Assembly: GCA_900319895.1 (NCBI GenBank)
Contig: ONQK01000002.1
Location: 1-9,001 of the forward strand
Direction: 5' to 3'
Origin: an uncultured Prevotella sp.
GTDB taxonomy: Bacteria > Bacteroidota > Bacteroidia > Bacteroidales > Bacteroidaceae
DNA: 9,001 bases
In this document: in pieces, positions 1 to 8,300 of the stretch
How the letters are laid out: the number at the start of each line of letters is the position of its first letter
Position numbering within the stretch: position 1 is the first letter of the stretch
The notes under the pieces: generated by a model
Told to the model about the DNA's origin: nothing
The model's input: only the letters and a program-made list of their open reading frames with translations
Database searches by the model: none
Translations under genes and position numbers: made by a program

Positions 1-39
1 CAACATCGTTTCATTTAAAAATAATTAACTCAAATTAGC

Positions 40-1728
40 ATGAAAAAAATCTACTTTTTCGCCATCCTTGGCGTATTAGCACTACAGCCTTGCTCCCTCT
101 ATTCACAAATCACGAATGACGTTGAGGAAATCAGTGCCATAGAGGAAGCCAGCAACGAAGAGTTGGTGAAATCGCCCCACAAGGCAGATGCAGCCACCAG
201 GCCAAACGCCGTATTCTACATACCCAACGGGGCGCTCTTCTCATCCTACGACTTCGGGCGCGGCTGGTATCGCCAAGTTGACCCGATTCTACACATGCCG
301 CCATTTGTAGACCAGACGTTCAAAAACGCCACATCGGGCGCGGAGAGCTATGAATGGAAATATGTAGACCCGTCCGTGGAATACAACATGTTCAATCCGC
401 AAATCACCTCAACCCAAGTCGACTTGACCGTAAATTATGGGCCGCAAATCGGCAACATAGAAGCCCCGACATTGAAAGCCACCAACGCACAGGGCGACAG
501 CATCAGCCCGCAAATCACATGGCTTCGAGTAGGCGGAGGCCCCGTACACATGGAAACCGTCAGCACAACCGCCCACTATTACATGGGCAATTCCCCTGCT
601 GACACCAAAAGCACATCGAACCGTAACGGCGGCATCAATTATTTTGCGGTCAACACACCGGCGGCAAACAAGACATGGACAAACCGTACAAGAGAGGTCA
701 ACGACACGGTCATGATCAAAGGCGTTGCAGAGCTGTTCTACAAGCCCATTGCACCCTACGCATTGCGCGAAGTGCATGTCCCCATCTACCTCACGGCCAC
801 ACAGTCCGTCAGCAGCGACTTCAAGCTCACCCTGCAAGAGGTGGAACAAGACCTGACAACCGGAGCTATTGTTTCCTATGGAGACACCATCGCCACACAA
901 GTACTCAGCAAAGACAAGATGAGGCTTTTGAGCCAGTCGAGCGGCAATAAGTATTACGAACTGGCATTCAAGCAACTCGTCGATGCCAAGACCAACCAAG
1001 TTGTAGAGGGATTCACCATCGACAAGGCACTGCTCATCACGCTCACCTTAAACAATCCAGACGATGAGACGTCCTCATTCACCATCAACATGATGTGCGA
1101 CAAGCTTCAACTGCCCAACAAGTTCCATGCCTACGTTCTCTATGATGCAAAGAAAAAGAAAGACGGAACTATCGCCAAACACATATATGAACGAGGCATT
1201 TTTTCACTCACCAACGGCTACACACGCTCATTGCCGTTTTTGCTCGAAGCATCGTTTGAATATCTCAGGGGAACAGAAACCGGATCCGAGACCGAAGGTG
1301 CATGGGAAGCCCCTGCCACAGGAGGGACCAAGACCATAGACCTGATCTCAAGCGTTCCCTATCAAGACGCCCTAAAGATGCAGACCTTCTGGAAAGTGAC
1401 CCTCGAAGACGGAAGCCCGCTGCCCACATGGCTCAATGTTACAGTAACAGATGAATACAATGACGAGAAGGCATACCAAAACAACACTTCGGTCAAATTC
1501 CAAGCCATCGGCACCAACAACAACGACGTGCGCGAGGCGACGGTTCTGCTCAGCTTCATCGGTGGAAAATACAAGTTTAATGTGAAGCAAAAAACGACAA
1601 ACTCCATCCAAATCATCACAAACGACGACAGCCAAGCCGACGCCCCGATGTACAACATCGCCGGGCAGCGCATCGACGGCAACTATAAGGGAGTCGTCAT
1701 CCGGAACGGGAAAAAAATTATCAGATAA
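40..1728 (+). CDS. Secreted protein of unknown function with BACON-like C-terminal domain
   Basis: I do not recognise the family of this 562-residue protein. Residues 1-23 form a Sec signal peptide with a Lys-Lys start, a hydrophobic core and a small/polar end near Tyr-Ser-Gln. Cys18 is preceded by Pro, so it does not make a lipobox. Residues about 80-150 contain 'FKNATSGAESYEWKY', which resembles a degenerate PKD-type beta-sandwich (weak). The middle, about 150-410, has no motif I can name. Residues about 420-518 fit a BACON-like fold: a Gly-Gly-Thr turn at 428-430, Trp464-Leu-Asn-Val, 'REATVLLSF', and a final strand ending Val-Lys-Gln at 515-517. Residues 537-562 carry the 'YNIAGQRI...NGKK' tail common on secreted Prevotella/Bacteroides proteins, which resembles a short type IX sorting tail. 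The start is the first ATG, and the signal peptide follows it directly. No Shine-Dalgarno site is visible in the 39 upstream bases. Surface or periplasmic binding is a guess from the domains; no catalytic site is seen. Confidence 0.85.
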   Translation: MKKIYFFAILGVLALQPCSLYSQITNDVEEISAIEEASNEELVKSPHKADAATRPNAVFYIPNGALFSSYDFGRGWYRQVDPILHMPPFVDQTFKNATSGAESYEWKYVDPSVEYNMFNPQITSTQVDLTVNYGPQIGNIEAPTLKATNAQGDSISPQITWLRVGGGPVHMETVSTTAHYYMGNSPADTKSTSNRNGGINYFAVNTPAANKTWTNRTREVNDTVMIKGVAELFYKPIAPYALREVHVPIYLTATQSVSSDFKLTLQEVEQDLTTGAIVSYGDTIATQVLSKDKMRLLSQSSGNKYYELAFKQLVDAKTNQVVEGFTIDKALLITLTLNNPDDETSSFTINMMCDKLQLPNKFHAYVLYDAKKKKDGTIAKHIYERGIFSLTNGYTRSLPFLLEASFEYLRGTETGSETEGAWEAPATGGTKTIDLISSVPYQDALKMQTFWKVTLEDGSPLPTWLNVTVTDEYNDEKAYQNNTSVKFQAIGTNNNDVREATVLLSFIGGKYKFNVKQKTTNSIQIITNDDSQADAPMYNIAGQRIDGNYKGVVIRNGKKIIR

Positions 1729-1790
1729 GACCATGCAAACCCATCTGAAGCTGTCTATGCTAGACAAATAGTTCACGTTTTTTTCATTGT

Positions 1791-1824
1791 CCGCGCCACT
1801 TCACGAGAAGTGGCGCGGTTTTTT
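1791..1824 (+). terminator. Intrinsic terminator after the secreted protein gene
   Basis: A perfect 12-bp stem pairs CCGCGCCACTTC (1791-1802) with GAAGTGGCGCGG (1807-1818) around a 4-base ACGA loop, and six T residues follow (1819-1824). The T run is on the + side, so it should stop + strand transcription coming from the gene ending at 1728. It separates that gene from the phosphatase gene. A weaker 6-bp hairpin (1752-1766) and a 7-T run (1778-1784) precede it, but they are too far apart to form a terminator by themselves. Confidence 0.9.
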
Positions 1825-1831
1825 CGAGCCC

Positions 1832-1868
1832 ATTGCGAGAAATTATTGACAATAAATTTGTAAATTTG
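1832..1868 (+). promoter_or_regulatory. Probable Bacteroidota-type promoter for the phosphatase gene
   Basis: The octamer TAAATTTG, an exact match to the Bacteroidota -7 consensus TAnnTTTG, occurs twice in tandem at 1853-1860 and 1861-1868. An ATTG at 1832-1835 lies 17 bases upstream of the first copy and is a possible weak -33 element (consensus TTTG, usually spaced about 19-21). The site lies just after the terminator at 1791-1824 and gives a leader of roughly 40 bases to the ATG at 1912. This suggests that the phosphatase gene has its own promoter. The -33 half is the weak part of the call. Confidence 0.5.
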
Positions 1869-1911
1869 CACACCATCCACTTTTTTAATGACATTTAGAA
1901 CAATTGAAGAC

Positions 1912-2646
1912 ATGAACAAGAACCCATTCAAATTTTTGGTTTTACAATTATGGCTAGCTACATTTTGCGCCATTCAAGTACAAGCTCAAGAAAAAGCCTA
2001 CCCACATTTTCTAGACCTCAAAGACGTCCCCGACGGCACCTTCTACCTCCCCGCGCCACCCGACACCTCGTCCATTGCCTATTTACGCGACTTCGACCGC
2101 TATCAATGGGGGAAATCCATTCGCAACACGCCGCGCGGCAGGCAAGCCGACTTTGACGCCTACACGGAAGTCGACTCCATCCTAAAAGGTTTTGAAGACG
2201 CTTTCGGCATGCTGATTACCAAGGAAAAGACACCTGAGATGTACAAACTCCTGGAGTGCGTCGAAACCGACGGCAGCCTGTCGGTGCGTGCCGTCAAGCG
2301 AAAATACATGCGCAAACGCCCATACGTCCAATTCAACGAGCCGACTTTAGTGCCCCGTGACGAAGAAGAACTCAGGCACAGCGGCTCCTACCCGTCCGGA
2401 CACACTGCACGCGGGTGGGCGATGGCCTTAATCCTCATCGAACTCAACCCAGAGGCCCAGGACAAGTTGCTCAAACGCGGCTACGAATATGGAGAAAGCC
2501 GGGTTATTGCAGGCTTTCACTATCAAAGCGACGTAGACATTGCCCGGGTTGCCGCCAGTGGAGTCGTGGCTCGCCTGCACGCCGACAAGGCATTCTGCAG
2601 ACAACTCGAAAAAGCCAAAAAGGAATATGCCAGACTTAAAAAATGA
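1912..2646 (+). CDS. Periplasmic class A acid phosphatase, PAP2 superfamily
   Basis: This 244-residue protein should hydrolyse phosphate monoesters in the periplasm as a nonspecific class A acid phosphatase (PhoN/PhoC-like), and the length suits that family. The complete signature K-X6-RP...PSGH...SR-X5-H-X3-D is present: Lys129, Arg136-Pro137, Pro161-Ser-Gly-His164, and Ser196-Arg197 with His203 and Asp207. By family knowledge His203 is the nucleophile, forming the phospho-enzyme, and His164 is the general acid. Residues 1-26 are a Sec signal peptide ending Val-Gln-Ala-Gln. I chose the ATG at 1912 over the in-frame ATG at 1888 because it puts Met-Asn-Lys-Asn directly before the hydrophobic core and leaves a more usual leader after the promoter at 1832-1868. 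GAAG at 1906-1909 is only weakly Shine-Dalgarno-like. The gene stands alone between a terminator and a 3' hairpin. Substrate preference cannot be read from the sequence; phosphate scavenging is the usual role. Confidence 0.93.
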   Translation: MNKNPFKFLVLQLWLATFCAIQVQAQEKAYPHFLDLKDVPDGTFYLPAPPDTSSIAYLRDFDRYQWGKSIRNTPRGRQADFDAYTEVDSILKGFEDAFGMLITKEKTPEMYKLLECVETDGSLSVRAVKRKYMRKRPYVQFNEPTLVPRDEEELRHSGSYPSGHTARGWAMALILIELNPEAQDKLLKRGYEYGESRVIAGFHYQSDVDIARVAASGVVARLHADKAFCRQLEKAKKEYARLKK

Positions 2647-2652
2647 GCATGT

Positions 2653-2690
2653 TGAAGCTTGATGTGAGCACCCGCCTCCATCAAGCTTCA
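2653..2690 (+). terminator. 3' hairpin after the phosphatase gene (possible terminator)
   Basis: A perfect 12-bp stem pairs TGAAGCTTGATG (2653-2664) with CATCAAGCTTCA (2679-2690) around a 14-base loop. Three more pairs, GAG/CTC, can form inside the loop with a one-base bulge. It starts 6 bases after the TGA stop at 2644-2646. No T run follows at once; the downstream sequence is A-rich and a 7-T run appears only at 2733-2739. It could be a weak or factor-assisted terminator, or a hairpin that protects the mRNA 3' end. Confidence 0.55.
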
Positions 2691-2784
2691 AAAATGAGAT
2701 GAAAATCCCCCAGGAACAGCAGGGTTAAAACATTTTTTTGCCTGTCATTTAACTTTTACGACCCGAAATCATCTTTAACTTATC

Positions 2785-5283
2785 ATGAATAAATATCTAA
2801 CAACTATTCTCCTTGCATTTTCTGCAGTAGCAGCGTTTGCACAGGGACAAGTCAAAGGAAAGGTTTCCGACAAAGCCAGTAACACGGCGCTGAGCTACGT
2901 CAACATCCGGGTGTCAGAACAAGGTCAAGAAAAAGTGATGAAAGGTGCGATGACCGATGAAAACGGGCATTTCAACATCACCGGGCTGGCCTACGGCAAT
3001 TACACCCTGACGGTATCGCTCCTCGGCTATAAGACGGTCATGCGCAATTTCACGTTGTCGGAGAGCCATCCCTCTGTTTCGTATGCCAACATTTTCATCG
3101 CAGAAGACGCAAAAACCCTCAAAGAAGTAACCGTTACGGGGCAACGGTCGTCCATGAAGCTGGAAGTCGACCGCAAGACTTTCAATGTAGAGCAAGACAT
3201 CGCCAGTGCCGGTGGCTCTGCCACTGATGTATTGGAGAACATCCCCTCTGTGGAAGTTGACAACGATGGCAACATTTCGCTCCGTGGCAACAGCAGCGTA
3301 GAGGTATGGATTAACGGCAAGTCCAGCGGCTTGACCAGCGACAACCGCGGCGACATCCTCCGCCAGCTCCCCTCCGAGAGCATCGAGCGCATAGAAGTCA
3401 TCGACAACCCTTCGGCCAAGTTCTCGGCAGAAGGAAGTGCGGGCATCATCAACATCATATTGAAAAAAGACCGCAAAGCCGGCTATTACGGCTCCGTACA
3501 AGTGGGCGGCGACACGAGCGGCGGCGCCCGCGCCAGTGCAAACATCAACTATAACAGCGCTAAATTCGACGCTTATGCCAATGTCGGCTACCATCACCGC
3601 GTAAACAAAGGGCAGTCGGAGAGCTATCAAGAATTTTTGAAGAGCAACGACTTCATGTCTTCCAATGGCTACAACAACCAAAAGGGCAACGGCATTTTCA
3701 GCCGTGCGGGCATTACTTGGCATGCCACGGGGAAAGACGACTTCTCGCTCAACGGCATGATGATGCTGGGCAACGGGAAGAACAACAGTTCCACGCCCTA
3801 TCATTACGGCATTGTCGGCATACCAGGCTATACCCGCACCATGCTAAGACAGACCAATGGCGAGTCGGACATGCGCATGCTTTACGGTGAATTCAACTAC
3901 AAACACACCTTTTCTGCTCGTCACACGCTCGACTTCACCGTCGGCCTCAACAGCTGGAAGATGAACAACGAGAACATCTACCAAGATTCCACGGAGTTTT
4001 TCCTGCCGCCCGCGCCCACGGCATACAGCTATCAGAAACGCCCGATGAAGACCAACAGCCGGAAATGGGAAGTCAAACTGGACTACGAGAATGCACTGAC
4101 CGAGAAATTGAAGCTGCAAGCAGGCTATCAGGGCAGCTTCTCACATGAAAACTCCCCGCAAGAGTCATTCGTCGACCTCAACCATTGGGACGGCAGAGAG
4201 ATGGAAGAAGACGTCAACTTCTACAACCGCTTTCTCTATGACACTGACATACATGCACTATACACGACGGCGACATACAATTTTGGGAAATTTGGCATCA
4301 TGGCAGGCCTACGCGGAGAATACTGGCACGTCAACACCGAGAGCTACAACTGGCAACAGAACATTGATGCCTCACTGCGCGAAAAGCCTTTTGACAAAGA
4401 CTATTTCCAGCTCTTCCCGAGCATTTTCATGTCCTACCAGCTGACACCGACCCAACAATTGCAGCTCAACTACACGCGCCGCCTGCGCCGGCCATGGGGC
4501 GGACAGCTCAACTCATTCAAGAACACGCAAGATGCCTCGATGATCTCATTCGGCAACCCAGAGTTGACACCAGAGTTCTCCAACTCCTTCTCACTCAACT
4601 ACCTCAAACAATGGACCGAGCATTCACTGCTGGTGAGCGCCTACTATCGACCGACTTCTGATGTCATACAACGCATCAACTACCAAAACCACACCGACGG
4701 CCTGATGTACCAAACCAGCATGAACGTCACACGGAGCACCAGCACAGGCCTGGAACTGACCTTAAAAGACAAATTCTTCCGAATTCTCGACCTCACCACC
4801 AGTGCCAATTTCTACTACTACAGGCTTAACGGCTTTGCTTTCGACGTTGATGGGCAAACCATCAGCGGACGGGCAAACCAGAACTTCACCTGGAACGCCC
4901 GCATGATGGCCAGCATCATGTTGCCTTACGACCTCTCGGTACAACTAACAGGCAACTACCGCTCACGCCAAACCATCACACAAGGCTACCGGAAAGCATC
5001 CTACGGGCTTGACTTCGGTGCCAGGAAAACCTTCTTCAACAAGAAATTAACCCTGTCGGTCAACTGCCGAGACGTGCTCGACTCACGGAAATTCAGGAAC
5101 TACACCAGTAGCGACACGTTCAAACGCCACCAACTCTTCAGAAGAGGCAATCGAAAGGTGGCAGTAACCCTATCGTGGAACTTCGGCAACATGAAAGCCA
5201 AGCGCCCACGCATGGACATGATCAACGGAGGACAAGAAGACATCGACATGCAAGAACAATACAGCGGTAGAGGAGAAGAATAG
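2785..5283 (+). CDS. TonB-dependent outer-membrane receptor, family-3-type barrel
   Basis: This 832-residue protein is a TonB-dependent receptor that should import a ligand across the outer membrane using energy passed on by TonB-ExbBD. Residues 1-20 are a signal peptide ending Ala-Phe-Ala-Gln. Residues about 22-107 are a carboxypeptidase-regulatory-like beta-sandwich ('VKGKVSDKASNTALSYVNI' at its start). Residues about 113-230 are the plug, with 'EVTVTGQR', 'DVLENIPSVEVDNDGNISLRG', 'IERIEVIDNPSAKF' and 'GIINIILKK'. The rest is a beta-barrel rich in alternating aromatic strands, ending near Trp798-Asn-Phe-Gly. An acidic, polar tail of about 30 residues follows the last strand; related proteins of this type (outer membrane beta-barrel family, Pfam OMP_b-brl_3) often have one. 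No SusD-like lipoprotein gene is adjacent, so it is not a standard starch-utilisation pair, and the ligand is unknown. No Shine-Dalgarno site precedes the ATG; the leader is A/T-rich, as expected for Bacteroidota. The gene ends 83 bases before the tricorn gene with a hairpin between them. Confidence 0.92.
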   Translation: MNKYLTTILLAFSAVAAFAQGQVKGKVSDKASNTALSYVNIRVSEQGQEKVMKGAMTDENGHFNITGLAYGNYTLTVSLLGYKTVMRNFTLSESHPSVSYANIFIAEDAKTLKEVTVTGQRSSMKLEVDRKTFNVEQDIASAGGSATDVLENIPSVEVDNDGNISLRGNSSVEVWINGKSSGLTSDNRGDILRQLPSESIERIEVIDNPSAKFSAEGSAGIINIILKKDRKAGYYGSVQVGGDTSGGARASANINYNSAKFDAYANVGYHHRVNKGQSESYQEFLKSNDFMSSNGYNNQKGNGIFSRAGITWHATGKDDFSLNGMMMLGNGKNNSSTPYHYGIVGIPGYTRTMLRQTNGESDMRMLYGEFNYKHTFSARHTLDFTVGLNSWKMNNENIYQDSTEFFLPPAPTAYSYQKRPMKTNSRKWEVKLDYENALTEKLKLQAGYQGSFSHENSPQESFVDLNHWDGREMEEDVNFYNRFLYDTDIHALYTTATYNFGKFGIMAGLRGEYWHVNTESYNWQQNIDASLREKPFDKDYFQLFPSIFMSYQLTPTQQLQLNYTRRLRRPWGGQLNSFKNTQDASMISFGNPELTPEFSNSFSLNYLKQWTEHSLLVSAYYRPTSDVIQRINYQNHTDGLMYQTSMNVTRSTSTGLELTLKDKFFRILDLTTSANFYYYRLNGFAFDVDGQTISGRANQNFTWNARMMASIMLPYDLSVQLTGNYRSRQTITQGYRKASYGLDFGARKTFFNKKLTLSVNCRDVLDSRKFRNYTSSDTFKRHQLFRRGNRKVAVTLSWNFGNMKAKRPRMDMINGGQEDIDMQEQYSGRGEE

Positions 5284-5288
5284 ACGAC

Positions 5289-5320
5289 TACCCATGCCAG
5301 AGCAACTACTGGCATGGGTA
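5289..5320 (+). terminator. 3' hairpin after the receptor gene (possible terminator)
   Basis: A perfect 12-bp stem pairs TACCCATGCCAG (5289-5300) with CTGGCATGGGTA (5309-5320) around an 8-base loop. It begins 6 bases after the TAG stop at 5281-5283. Only a poor T stretch (TTCCTT) follows, so termination may be partial and some transcription may read on into the tricorn gene. I see no TAnnTTTG promoter element between this hairpin and the ATG at 5367. Confidence 0.6.
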
Positions 5321-5366
5321 TTCCTTGAAATAAAACAATTTAATACATATAAAAAAGAAAAACAAG

Positions 5367-8300
5367 ATGAAAAAAATCCTTACAACCCTAGCCATCGCCA
5401 TCGCCATAAGCGCATCAGCACAAACTACGCCACTATGGATGCGCCATTGCGCCATCTCACCCAACGGGGAAAGCATTGTCTTTTCTTATAAAGGCGACAT
5501 TTTCTGCGTATCCACAGAAGGCGGAACGGCACGACAGCTCACCTCAAACCCTGCATACGACGCCCACCCCATCTGGAGCCCAGACGGACAGAAGATTGCA
5601 TTCACGTCCAACCGCGAAGGCAGCCTCGACATCTACATCATGGACAAAAACGGCGGCGAGCCGCGGCGGCTGACCACAGACAGCGGTAACGAAGTGCCAA
5701 TGGCGTTCCTCAACGACGAACAAATCTTATTCAATGCCAATATCATGCCTACGGCAAAATCCATTTATTTTGCAAGCAGCTCATTCCCACAAACCTACAC
5801 CATCGACGCCAACGGGGGGCGCCCACGCCTCTACTCGCCCGTGCCCATGCAAGACATCAGCGTGAACCCCACTTCCGGCGAGCTACTTTTCCACGATAAA
5901 AAAGGCTATGAGGATGAATTCCGCAAACACCACCAGTCGCCCATTGCCCGGGACATTTGGCTCAACAGTAGCGACAAGTTCAAGAAACTGACCAATTTTC
6001 ACGGCGAGGACCGTACGCCAAGATGGGCAAATGACGGAAAAAGCTTTTATTACCTGAGCGAAGAAGACGGAACTTTCAACATTTACAAGCGGCAAGTGGC
6101 AAATACGCAAAAACAACAAATTACGCGCCACAAAAACCATCCGGTCCGCTTCCTCACCGTAGCCCAAAACGGCACGCTCTGCTATGGATACGACGGCGAG
6201 GTCTACACCACCCGTGACGGCGAAGAGCCAAGGAGGGTGAACATCAACATCATTGCCGACAAAAGCGACAAAGACCTCATTAGACAGACCAAGACATCGG
6301 GCGCGACGGAGATCCTGCTTTCGCCCAACGGGAAAGAAATCGCCTTCGTGATGCACGGCGACGTCTATGTAACCTCCATTGACTACACTACGACCAAGCA
6401 AGTCACCGACACGCCCGAGCAAGAGCGCTCCATCAGCTTTGCACCCGACGGCAAGTCCATCGTCTATGCCTCCGAGCGCAACGGCCTGTGGCAGATTTAC
6501 CAGACACGCATCAAGAACAACGAAGAAAAAACCTTCACCTACGCCAGCGACTTGGAGGAAGAGCGCCTCACACAATCCGACCAGACCTCCTTCCTGCCAA
6601 AATTCAGTCCCGACGGCAAATGCATCGCCTACTTCGAAAACAGGAGTACGCTCAAGGTCATGGACCTCAAAAGCAAGAACACCCACACTGCCCTTGACGG
6701 CAAATACATCTTCTCCTACCAAGACGGAGACCTGTGGTTCCAATGGAGCCCCGACAGCCGCTGGCTGCTCACGCCCTACATCGGCTTCGGCGGATGGAAC
6801 AACACCGACATCGCCCTCGTGTCCGCCGACGGCAAAGGCGAGGTGTACGACTTGACCGAAAGCGGATACGGCGATGCCAACGCCAAATGGGTATTGGGCG
6901 GAAAAGCCATGATCTTCGCCAGCGACCGCGCCGGCTACAGGAGCCATGGAAGCTGGGGGACAGAAGACGATGTCTACATCATGTTCTTCGACCAGGATGC
7001 CTACGAGCGCTTCACCATGACCAAAGAGGAAAAAGAACTCATCGACAAGGAGAAAGAAGAGAAAAGGAAGGAGGCTGCAGGCAAAAAAGAAGAGAAAAAG
7101 GCAGCCGAGAAGAAAAAGCAGCAAAAAACAACCGAGAAAGAAAGACTCAAATTCGACCTGGAAAACTGTCGCGACCGCATCGTGCGGATCACCGCCAACT
7201 CATCCCGGCTGGCCGACGCACTGCTCAGCCCTGGCGGCGACACACTGTATTATCAAGCTCGGTTTGAAGGCGGATTCGACCTCTGGAGACACGACTTGCG
7301 CGAGAGAAAGACGGAAATTGTCATGAAAAACATCGGCTCCGGAGAGATGTTTGCAGACAAAGCCTTCAAAAACATCTTCATCGGTACACCAAGAGGCATC
7401 AAAAAGGTGGAAATAGCCAACGGAAAGAGCAAGAACATTGAATTCGAGGCACGTTTCAACTATAAGCCCTATGAAGAAAGGGCCTACATGTTCGACCACG
7501 TTTGGCGACAGGTCAAGGACAAATTCTATGTCGAAAACATGCACAACGTTGACTGGGAATACTATCGCAAGGCGTATGAACGCTTCCTCCCGCACATCAA
7601 CAACGGCTACGACTTCAGCGAGATGCTCAGCGAGATGCTGGGAGAGCTCAATGCCTCACACACAGGCGCAAGATTCAACGGCGAAGGCGCAAGCCTTACA
7701 ACGGCGTGCCTGGGAGTCTTCCTTGACAACGGCTACGAAGGCGACGGGCTGAAAATCGAGGAAGTCATCAAAAACAGTCCTTTTGCCCAAAAGAACACCG
7801 GAGTCACTTCCGGATGCATCATCGAAAAAATTGACGGGGAACGCATCCTGCGCGACCAAGACTACAACCATCTACTCGACGGAAAAGCCGGCAAGCCCGT
7901 CCGTTTCACCGTCTTCAACCCAAATGGGAAGAAACGCTTCGACGTGACCATCCGCCCCATTTCAAAGGGAGAGCAACAAGAACTACTCTACAAACGATGG
8001 GTTGACCGCAACCGCGAGATGGTCAAGCAACTCTCCGGCGGGCGCATTGCCTATGTACATGTGCAAGCCATGAACAGCCCCAGCTTCCGCACCGTCTTCA
8101 GCGAACTGCTGAGCAACGAGAACCGCCAAAAAGATGCCGTCATCGTCGACGAGAGGCATAACGGCGGCGGATGGCTCCACGACGACCTCTGCACCCTGCT
8201 CAGCGGGAAACAATACCAAAGCTTCGTGCCCCACGGGAAATACGTTGGATACGACCCGTGGAACAAATGGGTCAAACCTTCCTGCGTACTGATGTGCGAA

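Noticed and set aside
409..999. 196-codon open frame on the - strand
   Set aside because: It is antisense to the secreted protein gene, with no motif and no promoter; it looks like a codon-bias artefact.
1888..1911. Earlier in-frame ATG for the phosphatase gene
   Set aside because: It would add eight polar residues before the signal peptide and leave a very short leader after the probable promoter. The ATG at 1912 gives a standard signal peptide.
2741..2784. Possible promoter for the TonB-dependent receptor gene
   Set aside because: TTTG at 2737-2740 and TAACTTTT at 2750-2757 are only 9 bases apart, and the second misses the last consensus base, so the spacing does not fit a Bacteroidota promoter.
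2914..3804. 296-codon open frame on the - strand
   Set aside because: It is antisense to the plug and early barrel of the TonB-dependent receptor, whose conserved motifs are read from the + strand. It has no recognisable domain.
2785..5283. SusC/SusD-type polysaccharide utilisation locus
   Set aside because: No SusD-like lipoprotein, glycoside hydrolase or sensor gene is adjacent, and the barrel looks like the family-3 type rather than SusC.
5883..7124. 413-codon open frame on the - strand
   Set aside because: It lies wholly inside the tricorn gene, has no signal peptide or known motif, and its Val/Phe/Ala-rich composition is what the antisense of this codon usage produces. The + frame has clear propeller repeats here.
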